Shown here in pieces: positions 1 to 5,392 of a stretch of DNA of 8,760 nt (the first letter of the stretch is position 1; every line of letters starts with the position of its first letter). A program made the translations under genes and the position numbers. The notes below the pieces were generated by a model that was not told the origin of the DNA, did no database searches, and was given only the letters and a program-made list of their open reading frames with translations. Source of the stretch: JADZEJ01 sp964426815 (GTDB taxonomy: Bacteria > Patescibacteriota > Patescibacteriia > 2-12-FULL-60-25); assembly GCA_964426815.1 (NCBI GenBank), contig CAYRRZ010000033.1, positions 1 through 8,760 on the forward strand. Direction: 5' to 3'.

Positions 1-658
1 TGGTATTTTTGCCATCGCGAAATACCACATAGCGAATATCACCATGATGAAACTTCGCATCCCATGGTTGTAAATCATGGCTGTGCATCCAGTCGCGAAC
101 CGCTTGGAGAATTTCTCCAACCCCTTCGCCTAAAAGCAAACAGGTTTGCAAATCAACATAGCGATTCCATGAATCATGTTCTTTTAGGCCGATTTCGCCA
201 TTCCAGCCAATCGCATAATCCATGCGATTGCGATGATGAAATTGAATCGGGGATGGTGTTACCTCGCCGACACGCTCCGTATGACCTGCGCCTTCAAACG
301 CGCGATTAATTATGTCGCGCTTCAAGGTGAGTTGAGCTTCGTATTTCAAGTGTTGCCACAAGCAGCCGCCGCAGGTACCAGCATGTGGGCATGGAGGCTT
401 GGTTCGATCTGGGCTTTCGACATTCACGCTTTCAATCTTAGCGATCTTGGTTCCATGATCGCGTTTTTGAAACACGGCCGTCACTTCATCGCCTTTGGCG
501 GTGAATGGAATCGCAACTTTTCCCGAGCCCATCATATAGCCCGGACCATCATATTCGCGCTGTGGTTTTGGCGCTGCAGCCGCATCAAGCGTCATAAAGC
601 CACGACCCTTGTCGTCATAGCCCTCAATCTTTCCATGAAGTCGGTGCCCAAAGCGCAT
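1..658 (-). CDS. TRAM/4Fe-4S RNA (uracil-C5) methyltransferase, RlmD/TrmA family (3' end outside window)
   Basis: The first 219 codons of an enzyme expected to methylate C5 of a uridine in rRNA or tRNA using S-adenosylmethionine. The reverse strand reads open from ATG at 658 to the window edge, and an in-frame TAG lies three codons upstream of that ATG, so the start is well fixed. Residues 1-80 form a beta-rich TRAM-like RNA-binding region. Next comes C90-x5-C96-G-G-C99 followed by WQH, with a fourth cysteine at C173 in a VDLQTC context. This is the 4Fe-4S cysteine set known from E. coli RlmD (RumA). HHRNRMDYAIG at about 141-151 matches the conserved 'RNK/RM' stretch of the family. The Rossmann methyltransferase domain with its catalytic cysteine lies beyond the window, so rRNA (RlmD, RlmCD) and tRNA (TrmA-like) targets cannot be separated. 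It is divergent from the M16 protease gene. No Shine-Dalgarno sequence precedes the ATG. Confidence 0.9.
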   Translation of the reverse strand, partial: MRFGHRLHGKIEGYDDKGRGFMTLDAAAAPKPQREYDGPGYMMGSGKVAIPFTAKGDEVTAVFQKRDHGTKIAKIESVNVESPDRTKPPCPHAGTCGGCLWQHLKYEAQLTLKRDIINRAFEGAGHTERVGEVTPSPIQFHHRNRMDYAIGWNGEIGLKEHDSWNRYVDLQTCLLLGEGVGEILQAVRDWMHSHDLQPWDAKFHHGDIRYVVFRDGKNT

Positions 659-669
659 AGTTTTGCGCT

Positions 670-698
670 AGGTTAACGGATAATGGCGAGAATGTCGA
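670..698 (-). promoter_or_regulatory. Weak promoter candidate for the RlmD-like gene
   Basis: On the minus strand, TCGACA (698-693, five of six matches to TTGACA) is followed after 17 nt by TAACCT (675-670). The second box fits only the loose pattern TAnnnT. The ATG at 658 lies 11 nt beyond the -10 box, which would give a leader of only a few nucleotides. The candidate is kept mainly because its geometry repeats in front of the TrmH-like and lepA genes. The short match alone is weak. Confidence 0.25.
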
Positions 699-701
699 GG
701 G

Positions 702-730
702 TTGACCATCGCCTCGGTTTTTGCTATCAC
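702..730 (+). promoter_or_regulatory. Sigma70-type promoter candidate for the M16 protease gene
   Basis: TTGACC at 702-707 (five of six consensus bases) and TATCAC at 725-730 (four of six) are separated by exactly 17 nt. Transcription would begin near 737, just at the Shine-Dalgarno sequence. That placement supports the ATG at 749 over the upstream in-frame ATG at 683, which lies before the promoter. Confidence 0.5.
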
Positions 731-736
731 CCATTT

Positions 737-741
737 GGAGG
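737..741 (+). promoter_or_regulatory. Strong ribosome binding site deciding the M16 protease start
   Basis: GGAGG lies 7 nt before the ATG at 749. It is one of the few clear Shine-Dalgarno sequences in the window. It selects 749 as the start; no comparable site precedes the in-frame ATG at 683. Confidence 0.75.
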
Positions 742-748
742 AATACAG

Positions 749-2005
749 ATGGAAACGTTCATTTACACAAGGCGGTTTCATACACCGGTATACCGAACGG
801 TCATGCCGAGCGGTGCCGAAGTCTGGACCTGTCCTTTGGCAAGTCGCATGGTCAGCATCGAAACGGTCTTTCCCTTCGGCGCCATGGAGGATGGGGAACA
901 CAAGGGGATCGCGCATTTTCTCGAACACCTCATGTTGAAAGGTCCGGATGTAGATGGGATTCATCCCTTGCTACGTCCGCTGATTCGCAAGGGGTGTACG
1001 CAGGATGCAACCACGGGCTGGTTCAACACGCGTTTCACGCAATCTGGCCTAGCTGAGAATCTGACCGAAATGCTCCAAGCGATGTCCGGGATCTTGCATG
1101 TTCCGGCATTTACCATCGATCAAGTTGATCGAGAACGCGGAGTTATTTTGGCTGAGATTGAAGAGCGCAAGGCAAGCGAGCGCTTCCGCACATGGTTTTA
1201 CCCCAAAGCCTACCCAGAAATTTTCGGTGCGTATGTGCCGATTGGTGGAACCCAGACTTCCGTTAAAGAGACGGACTTTGTGGATCTCCAGGCACATGCT
1301 CAAAAGCAGTTCTGCTTTGATCAAGCTCAGTTCATCGCCTCAGGCGGTGTGACGCATGAGGAGCACCTTAAGCAGATACGTTCCCTGTATCCTGAGGTGA
1401 TGAATCCAGGATGCAAAAAACCTCGTCGAGAAACGCTGAAATATGCCTGTCCGAGTGGTGTTTTCGTTCTCGGAAACCAGAGCGCGACAACATCCATCAA
1501 CTTCTACTATCAAGCGCCTACGGATAGCTTGGGAGAAGTGCATCTGGGGGTTGGGATCCAGGGATTGGTAGGCTCGCCCTGTGGTGTCCTAGTGGAACAG
1601 CTCCGCAATAAACGACGTCTCGTTTACTCGGTGGGGACATACGGACATGCGTGGCCATTGACGGACGTTTGCTTCGAGATCCCCGTCGCGTCAAAAGATT
1701 TCGATGCAGTGCAAGGGATTTTTCATGAAGTCATGAAGGGGATTCGTGAGAACGGTCTTCCGAACGACGTCCTTGACCAGGTCCTGGTGCGTCGTCGCAT
1801 CTTTTTTGCCACACGCGATGAAGCGTTTACCAGGCAGGCTGCGATAAATTACATGCATAGGATGTGGCTTGAGGGTGATATCGAGGATCTCGACTACGAG
1901 TCCCTCGTTCTCTCGACCACGCCCAAGCAGGTTCATGAAGCCTGTATCAAATACCTCGACCCCGACAAAATGGGGATCGTGAAGTGCGTCCGCCCGGACG
2001 CCTAG
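749..2005 (+). CDS. M16 family zinc metallopeptidase (pitrilysin/insulinase-like)
   Basis: A 418-residue predicted zinc peptidase. The N-terminal domain holds the inverted zinc motif H56-F-L-E59-H60 of family M16. The downstream acidic cluster ILAEIEERK supplies the expected third ligand, probably E136, about 75 residues after H60. The C-terminal half carries EQLRNKRRLVYSV (R290, Y293), matching the M16 C-domain substrate-binding R-x-x-Y signature. All catalytic residues are present, so it should be active. The length suits one two-domain half (M16B type), which normally forms a homodimer or pairs with an inactive partner; no partner gene is visible here. There is no signal peptide or membrane segment, so a cytosolic protease acting on peptides or small unfolded proteins is likely. 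The gene is monocistronic: promoter at 702-730, GGAGG site, TAG stop and an intrinsic terminator immediately after. The reading extending upstream to 683 is rejected because its added residues match nothing and precede the promoter. Confidence 0.92.
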   Translation: METFIYTRRFHTPVYRTVMPSGAEVWTCPLASRMVSIETVFPFGAMEDGEHKGIAHFLEHLMLKGPDVDGIHPLLRPLIRKGCTQDATTGWFNTRFTQSGLAENLTEMLQAMSGILHVPAFTIDQVDRERGVILAEIEERKASERFRTWFYPKAYPEIFGAYVPIGGTQTSVKETDFVDLQAHAQKQFCFDQAQFIASGGVTHEEHLKQIRSLYPEVMNPGCKKPRRETLKYACPSGVFVLGNQSATTSINFYYQAPTDSLGEVHLGVGIQGLVGSPCGVLVEQLRNKRRLVYSVGTYGHAWPLTDVCFEIPVASKDFDAVQGIFHEVMKGIRENGLPNDVLDQVLVRRRIFFATRDEAFTRQAAINYMHRMWLEGDIEDLDYESLVLSTTPKQVHEACIKYLDPDKMGIVKCVRPDA

Positions 2006-2011
2006 TCTGAC

Positions 2012-2041
2012 AAGCACGCCGCGCTCGCGTCGTGCTTTTTT
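2012..2041 (+). terminator. Intrinsic terminator after the M16 protease gene
   Basis: The arms AAGCACG (2012-2018) and CGTGCTT (2031-2037) pair perfectly. They continue inward past a C/T mismatch with CGC/GCG around a GCTC loop. The 3' arm runs into six T residues (2036-2041). It begins 7 nt after the stop codon and separates the protease from the downstream cluster. Confidence 0.88.
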
Positions 2042-2053
2042 CGTAGAAAAACG

Positions 2054-2087
2054 TCGACAAAAAGCAAAAAGCGGGCTAGGGTATGAT
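2054..2087 (+). promoter_or_regulatory. Promoter candidate for the trmH-like/murJ cluster
   Basis: TCGACA (2054-2059) is followed after 17 nt by TAGGGT (2077-2082), a TAnnnT-type -10 box. Overlapping it, TATGAT at 2082-2087 is a better -10 on its own but would sit 22 nt from the same -35. Either choice puts the transcript start within a few bases of the ATG at 2096. No Shine-Dalgarno sequence is present, so the first gene is likely read from a leaderless or near-leaderless mRNA. The site directly follows the terminator of the previous gene, which fits a new transcription unit. Confidence 0.4.
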
Positions 2088-2095
2088 CGATTTGT

Positions 2096-2557
2096 ATGTC
2101 TCGCGAACTCCACCTCCTTGCCCACAATATTCGCTCAGCCGAGAATATTGGCTCAATCCTGCGCACGGCAGATTCTTTGGGCGTGGCCAAGGTTTGGATT
2201 GTGGGCTATTCGCCAACACCAGAACATCGAAAAGTCTCTAAAACGGCTCTCGGAGCGCAAGAATCCGTGCCTTGGGAGCAGGAGATCGATATTGTGGTTT
2301 TGATTAAACGTTTGCGTGATCAGGGTTTTCGCATCATTGGCCTTGAATTGGATGAACGATCACAGGATCTGTCCGCCTATCCAGGATCTGAGAAGATGGC
2401 TTTATTGCTCGGAAACGAAGTCGAAGGCATTCCGCCTTCTTTGCGTGATATGTGTGATGATTTGATTCAGATCCAACAAAAAGGAAAAAAAGAATCATTG
2501 AATGTCTCGGTGGCAACGGGCATTGCTGCGTACCACCTGCTACAATCAAAAGCCTAA
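2096..2557 (+). CDS. SpoU/TrmH-family RNA 2'-O-methyltransferase
   Basis: A 153-residue SPOUT-fold methyltransferase, predicted to transfer a methyl group from SAM to a ribose 2'-OH in tRNA or rRNA. All three SpoU motifs are present. Motif 1 is N17-I-G-S-I-L-R23-T-A-D, with the arginine used in catalysis in TrmH relatives. Motif 2 is LLLGNEVEGI (G106 to G111). Motif 3 is E133-S-L-N136-V-S-V-A-T-G, which forms the knotted SAM-binding loop. The length matches minimal single-domain members such as TrmL, with no N-terminal RNA-binding extension. The substrate cannot be named from sequence. It is the first gene of the tight cluster and ends 3 nt before the glycosyltransferase start, implying coupled translation. 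The ATG lies 13 nt after a candidate -10 box without a ribosome binding site. Confidence 0.93.
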   Translation: MSRELHLLAHNIRSAENIGSILRTADSLGVAKVWIVGYSPTPEHRKVSKTALGAQESVPWEQEIDIVVLIKRLRDQGFRIIGLELDERSQDLSAYPGSEKMALLLGNEVEGIPPSLRDMCDDLIQIQQKGKKESLNVSVATGIAAYHLLQSKA

Positions 2558-2560
2558 GCT

Positions 2561-3298
2561 ATGCCAAAAGTGTCTATCGTCATTCCAACCAAGAACGAAG
2601 AAAAAAACTTATTTTCTTTGTTGCACTCGATCAAGGCTCAGACTTTTACTGATGTAGAAGTAATTGTGGCGGATGCGCACTCAACCGATACGACCAGAGA
2701 GGTCGCGCTTTCTCTCGGAGCAAAAGTGGTTGACGGAGGAATGCCTGGACCAGGTCGGAATCGTGGCGCAGCCGTTGCCAAAGGGGAGATCATTATTTTT
2801 TTTGATGCGGATGTCTATCTCTCAACAAGTCGATTTATTGAAGACTGTGTTGCTGAAATGGAGCGGAAAAGATTAGACATTGCGAGCTGCAAGGTAAAGC
2901 CAATGTCTCGCAAGCCAATCGATAAGGTCGGACATGAAGTTTACAATGCCTATGCCGTAATGACCGAAAAGATTCGGCCGCATGCACCTGGATTTTGTAT
3001 TTTTGTGCGACGCGCAACCCATGAAGGCATAGGCGGTTTTGATGAAGGTGTTGTTTTTGCAGAAGATCATGACTATGTGCAAAGAGCGGAAAAAAACGGC
3101 GCTCGTTTTGGATTATTACGTTCACATCCCATTGCAGTTTCGGTGCGTCGTTTGGAAAAGGACGGACGTTTAGCGATCGCATTTAAATACATTTATAGCG
3201 AGTTCCACATGCTCACAAAAGGAACGTTTAAGGAGATGCCTTTTGAATACGAAATGGGTGGTGAAGATCAGAAAGATCACGAAGAAAAGAAAAAATAA
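2561..3298 (+). CDS. Family 2 glycosyltransferase (GT-A fold)
   Basis: A 245-residue cytoplasmic glycosyltransferase expected to move a sugar from a nucleotide donor to a lipid, polysaccharide or protein acceptor at the inner face of the membrane. The N-terminus VSIVIPTKNEEKNL (4-17) is the classic GT2 nucleotide-binding start. It is followed by VIVADAHSTDTT and the metal-binding D82-A-D84 in FFDADV. E168-D-H-D171 in FAEDHDYVQR fits the catalytic-base 'ED' region. There is no membrane helix. The C-terminus (about 225-245) is a highly charged Glu/Asp/Lys tail ending in EEKKK, probably disordered. Donor and acceptor cannot be inferred. It starts 3 nt after the TrmH-like stop with no Shine-Dalgarno sequence and ends 2 nt before the Rieske gene, so it is a mid-operon gene. 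Linkage to murJ suggests a role in envelope glycan or glycolipid synthesis. Confidence 0.92.
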   Translation: MPKVSIVIPTKNEEKNLFSLLHSIKAQTFTDVEVIVADAHSTDTTREVALSLGAKVVDGGMPGPGRNRGAAVAKGEIIIFFDADVYLSTSRFIEDCVAEMERKRLDIASCKVKPMSRKPIDKVGHEVYNAYAVMTEKIRPHAPGFCIFVRRATHEGIGGFDEGVVFAEDHDYVQRAEKNGARFGLLRSHPIAVSVRRLEKDGRLAIAFKYIYSEFHMLTKGTFKEMPFEYEMGGEDQKDHEEKKK

Positions 3299-3300
3299 GT

Positions 3301-3630
3301 ATGCAACTTCGTTTGCCGGTTGCACGAGTAGGAGAAATACCAATTGGATCAGCCAAGAGTTTTCGATACGGCGTCAAAAACGGCATTGCTTTTAATGATG
3401 ACGGAACAATTCTGGCATATGAAAATTTTTGTACGCATAGTGGAGGTCAAGTCGATTTACACGCGGCCTCCTGCCAATTCGTGTGTCGTTGGCATGGGGC
3501 GTGTTTTGATGTAAAAAGTGGGGAGCGCCTTTCAGGCCAAGCTCCCGAGAATAGCCGCTTGAAATCAATTCCACTTATTGAAGAACAGGGGATGATCCTA
3601 GCGATACTCGAATTGAATGATGGATTTTAA
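3301..3630 (+). CDS. Rieske-type [2Fe-2S] protein, soluble ferredoxin-like
   Basis: A 109-residue protein with a complete Rieske cluster-binding motif: C44-T-H46, then 15 residues, then C62-R-W-H65, followed by GACFD. The two Cys and two His ligands hold a [2Fe-2S] cluster. Length and lack of a signal peptide or membrane helix match soluble Rieske ferredoxins and the NirD-type small subunit, not the membrane-anchored cytochrome bc1/b6f protein. It should therefore carry electrons in the cytosol. The partner is unknown: no oxygenase, reductase or nitrite reductase large subunit is encoded in the window. The gene starts 2 nt after the glycosyltransferase stop, behind a purine-rich A/G stretch, and ends 12 nt before murJ. 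A redox protein between a glycosyltransferase and a lipid II flippase is unexpected. It may serve an enzyme encoded elsewhere. Confidence 0.92.
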   Translation: MQLRLPVARVGEIPIGSAKSFRYGVKNGIAFNDDGTILAYENFCTHSGGQVDLHAASCQFVCRWHGACFDVKSGERLSGQAPENSRLKSIPLIEEQGMILAILELNDGF

Positions 3631-3642
3631 AAAAAACAGCAC

Positions 3643-5268
3643 ATGTTTCATTTCTTCAAAAAATTATGGCATGGCGAAACGCCGGGGCTCACCGCTTCGG
3701 CGATTATTATTGGTACTGCGTCGCTCGCATCGCGCTTGGTTGGGGTTTTACGTGATCGGGCTTTAGCCTCGACTTTTGGAGCTGGCCATGAATTGGACGC
3801 GTATTATGCCGCTTTTCGCGTTCCTGACTTGCTCTATAATTTAATTATTTTAGGCGCGCTATCAGCCGGGTTTATTCCGGTGTTTAGCGAATATCTCAAA
3901 AAGAAAGGGGAGAAGGAAGCGTGGAAATTAGCCGGACAAGTCATTTCGATGATTGGGGTGAGTATGGGGTTTTTGTGTGTGGTTATGGCGATCACGGCTC
4001 CGCTTATTGTTCCTCCAACGGTTCCCGGCTTTAGCCCGGAACAGACCCAACTGACAGTCAATTTGTCGCGCATCATGTTTTTGTCGCCTTTTTTGTTGGG
4101 CTTGTCGGCAGTGATGGGTGGCATTCTGCAATCAATGCGACGCTTTGTTGCTTTTTCATTGGCGCCGGTTTTATACAATCTCGGAATTATCTTTGGCGTG
4201 CTCATACTTGCGCCGCGTTTTGGTTTAATCGGTGTCGCTTGGGGCGTGGTGATCGGTGCTGCGGCTCATTTGGCGGTTCAAGCATGGGTTGTAGTTGGCC
4301 TGGGTCTTCGATATGTTCCATCGCCTTCATTCAAGTCTGAGGGTGTGAGACGTATTTTATTACTAATGGCTCCACGCACGGTGGGTTTGGCGGTGGCTCA
4401 AATGAACTTGGTTATTTTGCAGGTCTTTGCCTCAACCCTTCCGATGGGATCGGTTGCGGTATTTAATCTCGCAAACAATTTGCAGGCCTTTCCGGTCAGC
4501 TTGATTGGTATTTCATATGCGGTTGCCGTTTTTCCTTTACTTTCGGCAAATGCGGTAAGCGGGGATACAAAAGAATTCATTTCCATTCTTCGTCAAACTG
4601 TGCGCAAGATTGCCTTTTTGATTTTTCCGGTCACCGCCTTGTTTTTCTTGCTCCGCCCGCAGGCCGTTCGTTTGGTTTTGGGAGCCGGCCAATTTGATTG
4701 GGATGACACGATTCGAACGGCGAATGTGCTCGGTATCTTCTTAATATCTTTGTTTGCGCAATGTGTGGTTGCTTTAGTCGCACGCGCCTTCTATGCCATT
4801 CAAGATACCAAGACGCCGCTTATCATTGGAATGATCTGCGAAGGGATTAATATTGCGATCGCCGCTTTGAGCTACCGAACCTATGGCATCCTGGGTTTAG
4901 CAACCGCCTTTACCGTGGCAAATTCAGTTAATGCCTTGCTGCTTTGGCTTGCACTCCGAAAACGCTATGGTTCATTGGGCGAACGGAGCTTGGTTCGACC
5001 ATTTACCGTGTCTTTTATAAGCTCGGCGGCCTTAATTGCGATTGGATATCCGATTCGGCAATTTCTTGGGACGGCTTTGCCACTCGAAACCTTTTTTCGG
5101 GTCTTATTGCAAGCCGGTCTAACTGCTTTTGCTGGACTTTTGGCCTTTATCGCAGTTGCCTGGTTATTAAAGTCAGAAGAAATTGGTGAGTTTGCCCAAC
5201 TCCTCAACCGCAAGCTGTTTCGCAATAAACCACAGGTCCAGGGTGCCGAAGAAGGGCATGGAATGTGA
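3643..5268 (+). CDS. murJ: MurJ/MviN-type lipid II flippase
   Basis: A 541-residue polytopic membrane protein of the MOP superfamily. MurJ moves lipid-linked peptidoglycan precursor (lipid II) across the cytoplasmic membrane. About 14 hydrophobic segments can be counted, the first near 17-36 and the last near 485-510, as in known MurJ proteins. The N-terminus carries the family signatures S30-R31-L-V-G, R37-D38, D52-A-Y-Y and F58-R-V-P, equivalent to E. coli R18, R24 and D39. By my hand alignment two other arginines important in E. coli are replaced: R52 by Y65 (PDLLYNL) and R270 by N279 (NLANNLQAFP). The C-terminal 30 residues are polar and end in GHGM. The ATG lies 12 nt after the Rieske stop in A-rich sequence without a Shine-Dalgarno. 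It is the only gene here ending in TGA, and the following small ORF lies in the same frame. Lipid II transport is the best assignment, though related exporters carry other lipid-linked sugars. Confidence 0.93.
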   Translation: MFHFFKKLWHGETPGLTASAIIIGTASLASRLVGVLRDRALASTFGAGHELDAYYAAFRVPDLLYNLIILGALSAGFIPVFSEYLKKKGEKEAWKLAGQVISMIGVSMGFLCVVMAITAPLIVPPTVPGFSPEQTQLTVNLSRIMFLSPFLLGLSAVMGGILQSMRRFVAFSLAPVLYNLGIIFGVLILAPRFGLIGVAWGVVIGAAAHLAVQAWVVVGLGLRYVPSPSFKSEGVRRILLLMAPRTVGLAVAQMNLVILQVFASTLPMGSVAVFNLANNLQAFPVSLIGISYAVAVFPLLSANAVSGDTKEFISILRQTVRKIAFLIFPVTALFFLLRPQAVRLVLGAGQFDWDDTIRTANVLGIFLISLFAQCVVALVARAFYAIQDTKTPLIIGMICEGINIAIAALSYRTYGILGLATAFTVANSVNALLLWLALRKRYGSLGERSLVRPFTVSFISSAALIAIGYPIRQFLGTALPLETFFRVLLQAGLTAFAGLLAFIAVAWLLKSEEIGEFAQLLNRKLFRNKPQVQGAEEGHGM

Positions 5269-5275
5269 TATCCTT

Positions 5276-5279
5276 GAGG
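5276..5279 (+). promoter_or_regulatory. Ribosome binding site candidate for the small membrane ORF
   Basis: GAGG (GAGGT if extended by one) sits 4 nt before ATG at 5284, just after the murJ stop. The spacing is short but usable. Most genes in this cluster lack any such site, so its presence supports the small ORF as a real gene. Confidence 0.5.
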
Positions 5280-5283
5280 TAAT

Positions 5284-5388
5284 ATGGTATTGCAACAAGG
5301 AAAACACTCGTCTTGTATAACCTATTTTTTATTAGGAAGTTTAGTCATTGCCGGAATCGGATACTGGTTGGCCTATCCTCGAACCTAA
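5284..5388 (+). CDS. Small single-pass membrane protein, 34 residues (unrecognised)
   Basis: A short ORF between murJ and the FecR gene, starting MVLQQGKHSSC and ending YPRT. Residues about 12-31 form one strongly hydrophobic segment (ITYFLLGSLVIAGIGYWLAY) containing small-residue spacings (G18, A23, G24, G26) that favour helix packing. The N-terminal flank has K7 and H8; the C-terminus has R33. Support for coding: it fills the gap with 15 nt before it and 4 nt after it, a GAGG site precedes it, and a clean membrane helix is unlikely in random sequence. It lies in the same frame as murJ, separated from its TGA stop by only five codons, one of them a second TGA. It could therefore be an accessory subunit, or a C-terminal MurJ helix detached by mutation. 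I recognise no family. A chance ORF remains possible. Confidence 0.55.
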   Translation: MVLQQGKHSSCITYFLLGSLVIAGIGYWLAYPRT

Positions 5389-5392
5389 ACCT

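Noticed and set aside
233..676. A 147-codon plus-strand ORF and a shorter one at 64-309
   Set aside because: Both are shadows of the minus-strand RlmD-like gene, whose translation shows conserved Fe-S cysteines and family motifs.
683..748. A longer N-terminus for the M16 protease starting at ATG 683
   Set aside because: The added residues match nothing in the family, a promoter candidate lies at 702-730, and GGAGG sits 7 nt before the ATG at 749.
659..748. Palindromic GTTAAC (672-677) as an operator between divergent genes
   Set aside because: A six-base palindrome is expected by chance and no longer symmetry surrounds it.
1691..2125. A 144-codon minus-strand ORF across the protease end and terminator
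   Set aside because: It is antisense to a well-supported gene, crosses an intrinsic terminator and shows no recognisable domain.
3834..4205. A 123-codon minus-strand ORF inside murJ
   Set aside because: It is antisense to transmembrane coding sequence, which commonly leaves long open shadows, and has no promoter or ribosome binding site.
5266..5388. Alternative genetic code with TGA as glycine, fusing murJ and the small ORF
   Set aside because: No other gene in the window contains an in-frame TGA although glycine is common, so recoding is unlikely. The in-frame layout is reported as a finding without assuming recoding.
5348..5392. A TTG start for the FecR protein at 5348
   Set aside because: It would place 15 polar residues before a good signal peptide and overlap the small ORF out of frame. 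The ATG at 5393 gives a standard export signal.
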